Positions 8,797 through 18,226 of a stretch of 64,000 bases of DNA are shown in pieces (the stretch's first letter is position 1; every line of letters starts with the position of its first letter). This stretch comes from CAWEQW01 sp963811365 (GTDB lineage Bacteria > Actinomycetota > Actinomycetes > Propionibacteriales > Nocardioidaceae). Location: assembly GCA_963811365.1 (NCBI GenBank), contig CAWEQW010000008.1:992001-1056000 (forward strand), in the 5' to 3' direction. The notes beneath the pieces were generated by a model, which worked only from the letters and a program-made list of their open reading frames with translations, was not told the origin of the DNA and searched no databases. Position numbers and translations under genes: made by a program.

Positions 8797-8808
8797 GTCG
8801 AGTGCCAG
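8782..8808 (-). promoter_or_regulatory. Distal CIRCE HrcA operator
   Basis: TTAGCACTC-N9-GAGTGCCAG has a perfect left arm and two mismatches in the right arm relative to consensus. It overlaps the -35 of the groES promoter. Two CIRCE copies, 44 nt centre to centre, imply HrcA repression released on heat shock. Confidence 0.85.
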
Positions 8809-8822
8809 ACTGTCGGGTCGGG

Positions 8823-10018
8823 GTGGACCTCGATGCGTTCCGGTGGCTGCTGACCGAGCCGGGCCAGCAGCTGCTCGCCCGGGCCGTCGAGCTGGACGAG
8901 GAGCTGCGCCGGCGACCCGATCCGGGCACCGCCGCCGTCCGGCGCGACGGCTCCGACGGGAGCCGCCCGGAGCGGGCGGCCGCCGCGCTGACCCAGGTCA
9001 CGGCTGCGGCGGCGGGCCGCGCGAGAAGTTCGGCGAGGACGCGGCGCGGATGTACTTCACCCCTGATGGCCTCGAGCAGGCCACCCGGCTCGGGTCGCCG
9101 AGCACCGCGCGCCCGGGTCGCGCTCGCCGGCGCCACGGTCGGTCTCGACCTCGGCTGCGGCATCGGCGGCGACCTGATGGCCTTGGCCCGCGCCGGCCTC
9201 ACGGTGGCCGGCGTCGACCTCGACCCGGTGCGGGTCGCGGTGGCGCGGCGAACCTCGCGGCGCTGGGCCTCGGCGGCGCGGTGCGGGTCGCCGAGGCGAC
9301 GGCCCTCGACCGGTCCGGCTTCGACGTGGTCTTCGCCGACCCGGCCCGTCGTACGTCGCGGGCCGGGTCTTCGACGTCGACGCGTACACGCCTCCGTGGT
9401 CCTTCGTCGAGAGGCTCCTGGGGCCGCGCCGTCGTCAAGGTCGCGCCCGGCATCCCGCACGACCTGCTCCCGCCCGGCGTCGAGGCCGAGTGGGTCAGCG
9501 ACGCCGGCGAGGTCAAGGAGGCCGTGCTGTGGTCCCCCGCGATGGCCACCACCCGCCGCCGGGCCACCGTGATCCGCGGCGCGGGGCTGGCCACCCTGAC
9601 CGTCGAGGACGACCCCGGTGCGGCCGAGGAGCGCTCGCCGGGGCGGTACCTCTACGAGCCCGACGGCGCGGTGATCCGGGCCGGGCTGGTGACCGCGGTG
9701 GCCGCCGGGGTGGACGGCGCGCTGCTCGACCGGCACATCGCCTACGTCACCGGCGACGCGCCGTACACGACGCCGTTCGCCCGCTCCTACGAGGTCCTGG
9801 AGACGCTCCCCTATCAGGAGAAGGCACTTCGTGCGGCGCTGCGGACCCGCAACATCGGCCGGCTCACCATCAAGAAGCGTGGGGTGGCCGTGGTGCCCGA
9901 GCAGCTGCGCCGCCGGCTCGCGCTGCGCGGTGACGAGGAGGCGACCGTGGTGCTCAGCCGCAGCCAGGGGCACGGCGTGGCGCTGCTGGTCCGGCCCTTC
10001 GGCGAGCGGCCGCACTGA
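8823..10018 (+). pseudogene. Class I SAM-dependent methyltransferase (THUMP-like C-terminal domain), broken by about five frameshifts
   Basis: Coding similarity hops between frames. The order is VDLDAFRWLLTEPGQQLLARAVELD, then REKFGEDAARMYFTPDGLEQATR after about 9020, then VGLDLGCGIGGDLMALARAG (motif I) after about 9090, then ANLAALGLGGAVRVAEATALD after about 9245, a third-frame piece near 9360-9415, and an intact frame from VVKVAPGIPHDLLPPG to the stop at 10018. The assembled protein of about 398 aa is a Rossmann methyltransferase with the FADPARR motif and a C-terminal THUMP-like domain. Its RNA or DNA target is unknown. Every piece keeps conserved motifs, so repeated base-calling errors are as likely as real decay. 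It is divergent from groES. Confidence 0.7.
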
Positions 10019-10079
10019 GGGCCGACCGCCCGCTCGTTTCTCGGTTGCAGGGCCGTCGGGTGGGCAGCAGACTGCGCCG

Positions 10080-10463
10080 ATGACCTCCGCCATCAAGAAC
10101 ATCTGCTTCGACTGCGCCGACCCGTGGAGCCTGGCCGGCTTCTGGTCCGAGGCGCTCGGGATCCCGGTCGACGAGGAGTGCGAGCCCGGCGACGAGGAGG
10201 TGGGCTTCCCGCTCGCGGACGGCCGCTTCCTGCTCTTCCTGCGGGTCCCCGAGCCGAAGACGACCAAGAACCGGATGCACCTGTGCCTCGAGCCGGACGG
10301 ACCCCGCGACGCCGAGATCGCCCGGCTGACCCGTCTCGGCGCGAGGATGGTCCACGACCTGCGGGCCGGGGACGGCACGGGGTGGGCTGTGCTCGCGGAC
10401 CCGGAGGGCAACGAGCTGTGCGTGCTCCGCAGCGCAGCGGAGCGGGCCGCCCCGTCGAGCTGA
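10080..10463 (+). CDS. VOC (glyoxalase/bleomycin-resistance fold) family protein
   Basis: The 127-aa protein starts at ATG 10080 and shows two beta-alpha-beta-beta-beta modules of the vicinal oxygen chelate fold: IKNICFDCADPWSLAGFWSEALG at the start and MHLCLEPDGPRDAEIARLTRLGA in the second half, ending with the typical VLADPEGNELCVL. Members of this subgroup (often labelled glyoxalase-like domain proteins) are mostly uncharacterised, and the expected metal ligands are partial here. It lies 61 nt after the methyltransferase and could share its transcript. A hairpin follows it at 10474. Confidence 0.85.
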   Translation: MTSAIKNICFDCADPWSLAGFWSEALGIPVDEECEPGDEEVGFPLADGRFLLFLRVPEPKTTKNRMHLCLEPDGPRDAEIARLTRLGARMVHDLRAGDGTGWAVLADPEGNELCVLRSAAERAAPSS

Positions 10464-10473
10464 CGCGACCGCT

Positions 10474-10504
10474 CCGACCGGCAGTTGCCGGTGCCGCCGG
10501 TCGG
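10474..10504 (+). terminator. Hairpin after the VOC gene
   Basis: A perfect 9-bp stem (10474-10482 with 10496-10504) has a 13-nt loop that itself contains a GCCGGT repeat. It starts 10 nt after the VOC stop codon. Confidence 0.45.
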
Positions 10505-10623
10505 GATCACGCGGGACAGGTCACCGAGCACCCGAAGAGTGCCGGTCCGAATGGCCGACGCACCCGGGCAGCGTCCCGGTCGCACGAGCGACCGGACGTG
10601 CGGCGCGGACCCGGACGTCGCGC

Positions 10624-10767
10624 TCAGCGTCGCCACACCCGGCGGCTCGGGGACCGGGTCGGGGAGGCGGGCGCCGACGACGGGGTCCCCGTCCCGCTGC
10701 ACGCGGCGAGCACCGCCAGCAGCGTGGCGAGGACTGCAGCGCGCGTGCGGGTCCCCGCAGTAGGCAC
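10624..10767 (-). CDS. Putative 47-aa lipoprotein fragment or very short lipoprotein
   Basis: From GTG 10767 the frame gives a basic start (MPTAGTRTR), a hydrophobic stretch (AAVLATLLAVL) and a lipobox AAC at residues 21-23, then a Ser/Thr/Pro-rich linker that ends at 10624. That is a textbook lipoprotein signal and spacer, but the mature domain is missing. It may be a relic, a gene broken by another frameshift in this error-prone region, or chance. It starts 33 nt after treZ on the same strand, with only a weak ribosome-binding site. The rest of 10505-10799 shows nothing else I can name. Confidence 0.3.
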   Translation of the reverse strand: MPTAGTRTRAAVLATLLAVLAACSGTGTPSSAPASPTRSPSRRVWRR

Positions 10768-10799
10768 CTGTTCAGGCTGCCAGCCTGCGGGGCGCCCGT

Positions 10800-12544
10800 T
10801 CAGGGACCGACCACGACCACGGAACGGGGCGGCACCTCGACCCGACCGTCGACCACTTCGACACCCGGCTCCCAGCTCGGCACGACGCGGCCGACCGCGT
10901 CGAAGGTCCGGGCGTCCTCGCCGAGGTTGACCAGCACCTGGTGGTCGCCGCGTCGCATCGTGAAGGTGCCGGGCCGGTCCGTCGGAGCGGGCCTCCACCG
11001 CGTCGAGGTGCGGGTCGCGCAGGTCCCGACGCTCGCGGCGCAGCGCGAGCAGCCGCTGGTACCACCGCAGCAGCCGGGCGTGCGGCTCCTTCTCGAGCTC
11101 GGCCCAGTCGAGCTTCGACCGCTCGAACGTCGCCGGGTCCTGCGGGTCGGGCACGTCCGTCGCGGACCACCCGTGGGCGGCGAACTCGGCGCGCCGGCCG
11201 CTGCGCGACCGCCTCGCCGAGGGCCCGGTCGGTGTGGTCGGTGAAGTACTGCCAGGGAGTGCTCGCGCCCCACTCCTCGCCCATGAACAGCATCGGGGTC
11301 CACGGCGAGGTCAGCAGGATCGCGGCGCCGCAGGCCAGCAGGCCCGGCTCCACGAGCGCGGACAGCCGGTCGCCGATGGCCCGGTTGCCGACCTGGTCGT
11401 GGGTCTGCAGCGAGGCGACGAACCGCCAGCCCGGAACGCTGGTGGGGTCGACGGGGCGGCCGTGACCACGGCCGCGGAACGACGAGTGGGTGCCGTCGTG
11501 GAAGAACGGTGTGCGCATCACCTTGGCGAGCGCCTCGGGCTCGGCGAAGTCCGCGTAGTAGCCCTGCGTCTCGCCGGTGAGCGCGACGTGCAGGGCGTGG
11601 TGCACGTCGTCGGCCCACTGCCCGTGCAGGCCCTGGCCGCCGACCGCGGCGCCGGTGCCCCGCGGGGTCACCGTCCCGGGGTCGTTGCGGTCGGACTCGG
11701 CGACCAGCCACATCGCCCGGCCGTGCTGCTCGGCCAGGTCGTCGACGAGCCGGGCCATCTCCTCGAGGACGTGCGTGGCCCGGTGGTCGTGCAGCTCGTG
11801 CACGGCGTCGAGCCGCAGCCCGTCCGCGTGGAAGTCGACGAACCACTGGGCGACGTTGTCGAGCACCCAGTGCCGGACCGGGTCGCTGTCGGCCGCGTCG
11901 AGGTTGAGCGCCAGGCCCCAGGGCGTGGTGTGCCTGTCGGTCAGGTAGGGCCCGAACTCCGCCAGGTGGTTCCCGTCCGGGCCCAGGTGGTTGTAGACGA
12001 GATCCAGGCAGACCCCGAGCCCGGCGGCGTGCGCGGCGTCCACGAACCGCTGCAGCGCCGCGGGGCCGCCGTACGCCTCGTGGACGGCGTACGGCGCCAC
12101 GCCGTCGTACCCCCAGTTGCGGGCGCCGGGGAACGGCGCGAGCGGGAGCAGCTCGACGACGTCGACGCCGAGGTCGACGAGGTGGCCGAGCCGCTCGGTG
12201 GCGGCGTCGAGGGTGCCCTCGGGCGTGAACGTGCCGACGTGCAGCTCGTAGATCACCGCGCCGGCTCAGCGGCACCCCGGACCATCCGCCGTCGGTCCAC
12301 ACGAAGTCGCTCGGGTCGTAGAGCTGCGACCAGCCGTGCGGACCGTCGGGAAGCCGCAGCCCACGGGGGTCCGGGAGCGGCTCGCCACCGTCCAGCGCGA
12401 AGGCGTACCGGGTGTCCGCAGGCATGTCGACCGCGACCCGCCAGGCGCCGGCCTGCGCCGCGGGTCATCGGGTGCCGGGCGTCCGGCAGCAGCCAGGTCG
12501 ACGCTGTCGACGTACGGCGCCCACACCGTGAGCTCGCGCATCAT
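10800..12544 (-). pseudogene. treZ: Malto-oligosyltrehalose trehalohydrolase TreZ, broken by four frameshifts
   Basis: TreZ releases trehalose from malto-oligosyltrehalose. Coding begins at ATG 12544 (MMRELTVWAPYVDSVDLAA) and changes frame near 12455, 12262, 11200 and 10985. The pieces in order hold the N-terminal CBM48-like domain (YAFALDGGEPLPDPRG), the GH13 barrel (VIYELHVGTF, CLDLVYNHLGPDGN, GLRLDAVHEL with the nucleophile Asp, WLVAESDRND with the acid Glu, LQTHDQVGNRA) and the C-terminal beta domain ending VEVPPRSVVVVGP. About 580 aa results, the normal length. All catalytic motifs survive, so sequence errors are the simpler explanation. It overlaps treY by 4 nt (ATGA). Confidence 0.82.
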
Positions 12545-14888
12545 GCCTCGACCCTCTGCAGCAGGGCGACCGGGAAGGCCGCGAAGAGCTCCGCGCAGCC
12601 GACGTCGCCGCCCTGCGTGCAGCGCGCCGGACAGGACGTCACGCCAGGTGCCGTCGCGCAGGGCGACGGTGTGCGCGCCCCAGCCCCCGCCGGCCGCCAG
12701 GCGCTGCGGCGCCCGGGTCGCGGCCACCGCCACGGTCCGGCCGCGCAGGAACCCGACGAGGTGCCGGCTGGTCGAGCTCAGCGGGGTGTAGCCGCCCTGC
12801 TCGCCGAACGCCTCGCGCTCCTGCTTGCGCAGCCCGAGGGCCCGGCTGGTCACCAGCAGCTTCTCGTCGTCGAGGTCCGCCGGCGGCTGCGCGGCGAGAC
12901 GGGCCAGCCGCCGGGCCCGCTCGGGGTAGTCGACCGGCCTGCGGTTGTCGGGGTCGACCAGCGACAGGTCCACGAGCTCGCAGCCCTGGTAGGTGTCGGG
13001 GATGCCGGGCAGCGTGAGCTGCAGCAGCTTCTGCCCCAGCACCACGCACCGCACGGCGTCGGCCTGCTCCTGCATCGCGGTGTGCAGCAGCGCCTTGGTG
13101 GCCCCTGGCCGGGTCGAGGCGTCGGCGAGCCCGCGGACCCGGTTCTCGTAGTCCGCGTCCGGGTCGGTCCACCGGGTGCGCTGCTTGCCCTCCCGCAGGG
13201 CCTTGTCGAGGTAGCCGTGCAGCCGCTCCTCGGCCACCGGGCCGACACCGGCGACGGTCTGCCACACGAGGTGCCCGGTGGGCCGGTCCACGCCGTGCGC
13301 GTCCGCGGCCTCGACGAAGGCGTCGGTCAGCCTCTCCCAGGCCTCCCCGTCACCGCCGAGGGCCACCAGCCGGGCCCGGACGTCCTCGCTGCGCTTGGTG
13401 TCGTGGGTCGACAACGTGGTCATCCCCAGCGGGAGGTGCTCCTGCTGGTGGGCGGCCCAGGCGTGCATCACCTCGGGAGCCGCGTCGTCGAGCAGCAGAG
13501 GGTCGCCGCCCACCTCGTTGAGGGCGACGAACCGGTGCCAGCGGTAGAAGGTGGTGTCCTCGATGCCCTTGGCCATCACCGGTCCCCAGGTCTGCTGGAA
13601 GCGGGTGGCGAAGTCCGGCGCGCGGTCGCCGGACAGCAGGGTCGCCACCTCGCGGAGCACGGCCTCGAGGCCCGGGCGGCTCGCGACGGCCACCCGGAGT
13701 GCCCCGTCGAGCCGGTGCCGGGCCAGGTCGCTCAGCGGCGCTCCGGGCCGCAGGTAGGCCCGATAGACCTCGCCGCTCACGAGCAGCTCGACGACGGCCT
13801 GCCGCACGGCGTCGGGCTCGAGCCCGGGAAGCGCCTCGCAGGCCCTGCGGGTCAGCCGCTGCACCTCTGGCCCGAGCAGCTCGTCGACGACCTGGCGCTT
13901 GGCGGCGAGCTCGACGGCGTGCAGGTCCGGGTCGCCGCCCGCGCGCACCCAGGCCTCGGTGAGCACCGGCGCCGTGGTCGGGTCGGTGAGCGCGGCGGTG
14001 ACCGCCGACAGCGCGTCGTACCCGGTGGTCCCGTCGCAGGGCCAGCCGTCCGGCAGCCGCTCCTGCCCCTCGAGGATCTTCTCCACCCAGATGCCGGTGC
14101 CGGGCCGCGCCGCCTCCCGGAGCATCCGCAGGTAGCCCTCCGGGTCGGCCAGGCCGTCCGGGTGGTCGATGCGGAAGCCCTCGATGATGCCGCGGCGGTT
14201 CAGGTCGAGCAGGAGCCGGTGGGTCGCCTCGAAGACGTCCGGCAGCTCGACCCGGACCGCGACGAGCGTGTCCACGTCAAAGAACCTCCGGTAGTTCAGC
14301 ACGGAGTCCTTCGTGCGCCAGCGACGCCAGCCGGTAGTGCTGGCGGGCGACCACGTCGGCGAGCTCCCCGTCCTCGGTGCCCTTGGCCAGGGGCAGCATG
14401 TGGTCGAAGTAGCGGAGCACGGACCGTCCGTCGTGCTGCTCGCGGGTGATCTCGCCGCGTGCCAGCACCTCCTCCACGGAGTCGCCGAGGATCGGCAGGC
14501 CGAGGCGGCCGTCCCCGGCGGCCCAGTCCACGTCGAACCAGTGCGCGGTGGCTGCCTCCGGGCCCTCCGCGAGAAGCTGCCACAGCGGCGCGTTCAACGT
14601 CTCCGGCGCGACCAGGGCCATGTGGTTGGGGACGACGTCGACCACCAGACCCAGACCGTGCTCGCGCGCGGCGGCGGCGAGGTCCAGCAGCTGCTCCTCA
14701 CCGCCCAGCTCCTCGCTGACCCGAGTGTGGTCGACGACGTCGTAGCCGTGCATCGAGCCCGGGGCGGCCTGGAGCACGGGCGACAGGTACAGGTGTGTCA
14801 CGCCGAGGTCGGCGAGGTAGGGCACCTGCTCGCTCGCGTCGGCGAAGGTGAAGCCGGCGTGCAGCTGAAGGCGGTAGGTCGCGGTCAC
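12541..14888 (-). CDS. treY: Malto-oligosyltrehalose synthase TreY, two frameshifts in this sequence
   Basis: TreY isomerises the reducing-end alpha-1,4 bond of maltodextrins to alpha,alpha-1,1, the first step of the TreY-TreZ trehalose route. It starts at GTG 14888 (TATYRLQLHAGFTFADASEQVPYL). The frame shifts near 14325, where an extra C interrupts RLASWRTKDSVLNYRRFFDVD, and near 12620, after which QGGDVGCAELFAAFPVALLQRVEA leads to the stop at 12541. GH13 motifs are present: VVDVVPNHM, GFRIDHPDGL, WVEKILEGQERLP and TTLSTHDTKRSEDVRARL. Correcting both single-base insertions gives 781 aa, in the family range. It precedes and overlaps treZ; no treX or glgX is seen beside them. Confidence 0.88.
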
Positions 14889-14969
14889 GGGCAGTGCGTA
14901 CCCGCGGCACCCCGGGACGACACGTGCGAGCGGGCCCGGTCCGCTGCGCCGTCGGTCACAGCGGCTCGC

Positions 14970-15581
14970 TCAGCCGAGGCCGGCACGCTCGGCGCCGATG
15001 GTGGTGTCCGGACCGTGACCGGTGTGCACAACCGTGTCGTCGGGCAGCGGCAGCAGCCGCGTCCGGATGGAGTCCACGATGAGGTCGGGGTCGCTGTACG
15101 AGCGACCCGTGGCTCCGGGGCCGCCCTGGAACAAGGTGTCGCCGGTGAGGACGCAGCCGAGGGCAGGCACGTGGAAGCAGACCGCGCCGGGAGCGTGCCC
15201 CGGGGTGTGCAGCGTGTGCACCGCTGCGCCGGCGACCTCGACGACCTGGCCGTCCGTGAGGTCGACGTCCCACAGCAGGTCGGGGTGGGTCAGCTCCCAC
15301 AGCGGCCGGTCCGCCGGGTGCAGGAGCAGCGGCGCACCCGTGCGCTCGCGCAGCTGCGGCGCCACCCGGACGTGGTCGTCGTGGGCATGGGTCAGCAGCA
15401 CCGCCTTCACCCTCCGGTCCCCGACGACGGCGAGGATGCCCTCCACGTCGTGGGGCGCGTCCACCACGACACACTCGGTGTCGTCGCCGAGCACCCACAC
15501 GTTGTTGTCGACGTCGAACGTCTGGCCGTCGAGCGAGAAGGTGCCGGAGGTGACGCCGTGGTCGACGCGGAGCGCGCTCAC
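14970..15581 (-). CDS. MBL-fold metallo-hydrolase, mycothiol-pathway partner of MscR
   Basis: The 203-aa protein has the metallo-beta-lactamase metal site THAHDDH (His65, His67, Asp69, His70), followed by HTPGHAPGAVCF and TGDTLFQGGPG, and looks like a glyoxalase II/hydroxyacylglutathione-hydrolase-type thioesterase. Its GTG start at 15581 overlaps the mscR stop by 4 nt. This pairing is common in mycothiol-producing actinobacteria, where the enzyme is proposed to hydrolyse S-formylmycothiol to formate and mycothiol. That assignment comes from context, not from a residue signature. Confidence 0.87.
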   Translation of the reverse strand: MSALRVDHGVTSGTFSLDGQTFDVDNNVWVLGDDTECVVVDAPHDVEGILAVVGDRRVKAVLLTHAHDDHVRVAPQLRERTGAPLLLHPADRPLWELTHPDLLWDVDLTDGQVVEVAGAAVHTLHTPGHAPGAVCFHVPALGCVLTGDTLFQGGPGATGRSYSDPDLIVDSIRTRLLPLPDDTVVHTGHGPDTTIGAERAGLG

Positions 15582-16663
15582 AGCAGCACCACGCTGCGGA
15601 GCACGTCGCCGTGGTGCATCTTGTCGAAGGCTGCCTCGACGTCGTCGAGGCCGATGGTCTCGGACACGAAGGCGTCGAGGTCGAGCCGGCCCTGCTGGTA
15701 GAGGTCGACCAGCATCGGGAAGTCGCGCGACGGGAGGCAGTCGCCGTACCAGCTCGACCTGAGGGCGCCGCCGCGTCCGAACACGTCGATCAGCGGGATG
15801 TCGGGGATCCGCGTCTCCGGCGTCGGCACCCCGACGAGGACCACGGTCCCGGCGAGGTCGCGGGCGTAGAACGCCTGCTTCCAGGTCTCCGGGCGGCCGA
15901 CCGCGTCGATGACCACGTCCGCGCCGAACCCCCCGGTGAGCTCCTGGACCGCCTCCACCGGGTCGCGGTCGGTGCTGTCCACGGTGTGCGTGGCGCCGAG
16001 CGTGCGGGCCCACTCGAGCTTCCTGGGGTCGATGTCGACGGCGATGATCGTCCCGGCGCCGGCCAGCCGGGAGCCCGCCACCGCTGCCGCGCCGACGCCG
16101 CCGCAGCCGATGACGGCCACGGTCGTGCCGCGGCCAACGTTGCCGGTGTTGATCGCGGCTCCGAGCCCGGCCATCACGCCGCAGCCCAGCAACCCGACCG
16201 CGGCCGGGGACGCCGCCGGGTCCACCTTCGTGCACTGGCCGGCGTGCACGAGCGTCTTGTCGGCGAAGGAGCCGATGCCCAGGGCGGCGGTGAGCTCGGT
16301 GCCGTCCTCCAGGGTCATCCGCTGCGCCGCGTTGTGCGTCGAGAAGCAGTACCAGGGCTCGCCGCGCCGGCAGGCCCGGCAGCTCCCGCACACCGCCCGC
16401 CAGTTGAGGATCACGAAGTCGCCGGGCGCCACCTCCGTGACCCCCTCCCCGACGGACTCCACGACCCCGGCCGACTCGTGGCCGAGCAGGAACGGGAAGT
16501 CGTCGTTGATGGCGCCCTCGCGGTAGTGCAGGTCGGTGTGGCAGACCCCGCAGCTCTGGACGGCGACGACCGCCTCGCCGGGTCCCGGGTCCGGCACGTT
16601 CACCGTCTCGATCGTGACCGGCGCACCCTTGCTCCTCGCCACCACTCCGCGGACCTGCTGCAT
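15578..16663 (-). CDS. mscR: S-(hydroxymethyl)mycothiol dehydrogenase
   Basis: This 361-aa zinc-dependent medium-chain alcohol dehydrogenase oxidises S-hydroxymethylmycothiol, the spontaneous adduct of formaldehyde and mycothiol, using NAD. It shows catalytic zinc ligands Cys41 (CGVCHTDLH) and His62 (GHESAGVVE), four structural-zinc cysteines at 92, 95, 98 and 106 (CGSCRACRRGEPWYC), and the Rossmann motif VIGCGGVGAAAVAG. The opening MQQVRGVVARSKGAPVTIETVNVPDP is typical of MscR rather than generic alcohol dehydrogenases. Presence of the gene implies that the organism makes mycothiol. It is translationally coupled to the metallo-hydrolase downstream. Confidence 0.92.
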   Translation of the reverse strand: MQQVRGVVARSKGAPVTIETVNVPDPGPGEAVVAVQSCGVCHTDLHYREGAINDDFPFLLGHESAGVVESVGEGVTEVAPGDFVILNWRAVCGSCRACRRGEPWYCFSTHNAAQRMTLEDGTELTAALGIGSFADKTLVHAGQCTKVDPAASPAAVGLLGCGVMAGLGAAINTGNVGRGTTVAVIGCGGVGAAAVAGSRLAGAGTIIAVDIDPRKLEWARTLGATHTVDSTDRDPVEAVQELTGGFGADVVIDAVGRPETWKQAFYARDLAGTVVLVGVPTPETRIPDIPLIDVFGRGGALRSSWYGDCLPSRDFPMLVDLYQQGRLDLDAFVSETIGLDDVEAAFDKMHHGDVLRSVVLL

Positions 16664-16791
16664 CTGGGCTCCTTCGCGCTCTCCCGAGGGGCTGCTCCGC
16701 CTCGGGTCCGGCAGTTGCTCCGACCCTATCGAGGCCCGGGCAGGCTCAGAAGTCGAATGCCGACCCACGGCGACGACGCACGCCCGGGGTG

Positions 16792-17408
16792 TCATGCGCT
16801 CTCTCGCAGCGCGTGCCGTCGCTCGCCGGAGGAGCCTCCGACGAACGTCGGCGTGGGCGACTCGTAGGTGTGACCCGTGGGAGTCCTCGACCGGATTGTC
16901 GGAGCGGGCCCGTCGCGACAGGCCGACACGGTCCAGCCGGGCGCCTCGGCCTGGTTGCGCGTACGGCTGTCCCCACGGGCCCGGAGAGAGTCGGCGTAGC
17001 GCTTCAGGGCGGCGTGCACCGCGACGCCCTGAGCGACGGGCAGCAGGCCGGTGACGAGGCTCATGGTGTCGGGGGCGGGGCGGCGAGCGCCCGCAACGTT
17101 CGCGGCATCTCGTGCACGAGAGCCTTGGCCAGCCCGACGTGCCGGCCTCCGCGCACGGGAGAGTCGCGACGCGCCAGCGCCACCTGGGACGCGACTCCGC
17201 GGCCGCGGTCGCCGGCCGCCGCGCTCTTGAGTCGCTCCAGGGCCGTGATGAGCTCGATCCGCTCGTGGTCGTCACGCGCGACCTCCACCCCGCCCAGACG
17301 GGCGAGCATAGTGTCGAGGTCGCGCACGCTGGGCATGGTGCCCCGCGGTCCCGTCCTCGCAGAGTCGTCCTCGAACATGGGTTCGATCCTCGTGCGATGC
17401 GCCGACAT
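16792..17408 (-). pseudogene. Decayed DUF222/13E12-type HNH endonuclease
   Basis: Three blocks in family order remain on the minus strand. First (17061-17408): MLARLGGVEVARDDHERIEL, LITALERLKSAAAG and VALARRDSPVRGGRHVGLAK, ending ALVHEMPRTLRALAA, which is the DUF222 N-terminal region. Second (from 17064): MSLVTGLLPVAQGVAVHAAL and ADSLRARGD, from mid-DUF222. Third: AEAPGWTVSA and RTPTGHTYESPTP, the tail after the HNH domain. The segments between them, including the whole HNH catalytic domain, are missing. The gene is therefore a remnant with at least three internal deletions. The intact family is multi-copy and mobile-looking in Nocardioidaceae and mycobacteria. Two short open frames overlapping at an ATGA survive, but a functional nuclease is excluded. 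Confidence 0.72.
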
Positions 17409-17468
17409 GCAGGCCCTGCATCCTCCGTGCTGTGGACGGCTGTGCCGGTGCCGGTGGGATCCGGACGG

Positions 17469-18137
17469 TCAGGTGGACACCGGAGCGGGCGGCGAAGGTC
17501 GTCTCCCGGCCAGTGCGGAGAGGCCGAAGACGACCTGCCAGACCGTCTGCGGGTACGCGACCACGCGCTCGACCCCGCCTTGTCCGAGGCCCAGATGGTG
17601 ACTGCTGACGTAGTAGACCAACGCCGCCAGCGCCACGACTCCGCTGAGGGCTGTGTAGAGGCGTAGCCACAGTGGCACGTCGAGGGCCCGACCGAGCAGA
17701 ACCAGTGCGAGATTCCCCACGAGGAAGGGAAGGGCGGCGCCGGTCCCATGAAGCGCCGGGACCGCATCCTCGGGGAAGATCCCCACCAGGACGACGCCAC
17801 TGCCCCCTACGGCGAACAGGGTGAAGCCGACGGCGGTCCCACGCACCCGGTTGAAGATCGGATAGACGAGGGCCGACCCGATGACGACAGTCAGCCCGAG
17901 TACGACGAACGAGGTGTTCATGAGGGTGTGCAGTGGCGAACAGACGTGACCGCCGTTCCACACACCGCAGCCCGTGTTCCCCAGATCGCTGATCGTGTTG
18001 CCCGCCAGGCTGTAGCTGGGCCGGAACCTGGACGCGACGAGGACCTGGACGAGGAAGTACTGCACGGCGGCGACGTAGGACCATGGCCCCGAGCGAGGCA
18101 GCCGGGTGTACACCGAGTCTCGCAGCCGGGCGATCAC
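17469..18137 (-). CDS. DUF998 family integral membrane protein
   Basis: The 222-aa protein has about six hydrophobic helices with the DUF998 hallmarks: an early YFLVQVLVASRF helix, the loop SLAGNTISDLGNTGCG, then FVVLGLTVVIGSALVYP and VGIFPEDAV. The family is common in actinobacteria and has no established biochemical role. GTG 18137 is chosen because it leads directly into the conserved N-terminus, though the ribosome-binding site is weak. It sits between the endonuclease relic and the antiporter-like gene, both leftward. Confidence 0.8.
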   Translation of the reverse strand: MIARLRDSVYTRLPRSGPWSYVAAVQYFLVQVLVASRFRPSYSLAGNTISDLGNTGCGVWNGGHVCSPLHTLMNTSFVVLGLTVVIGSALVYPIFNRVRGTAVGFTLFAVGGSGVVLVGIFPEDAVPALHGTGAALPFLVGNLALVLLGRALDVPLWLRLYTALSGVVALAALVYYVSSHHLGLGQGGVERVVAYPQTVWQVVFGLSALAGRRPSPPAPVST

Positions 18138-18226
18138 CGTCCGACACTACGACCCCCAGTAGGACAGGGCCCGGTCCGCACGAGGGCGCCGTCCCGCGTA
18201 CGACGACCAGCCGTTGCCTTCGGGGT

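Noticed and set aside
10773..10787. Near-perfect palindrome CAGGCTG-C-CAGCCTG after treZ as an operator or terminator
   Set aside because: It has a 1-nt centre, too tight for a hairpin loop, and is not tied to any promoter.
3360..14335. Programmed frameshifting
   Set aside because: The shifts occur at unrelated sites without slippery heptamers, in genes that are not known to be recoded.
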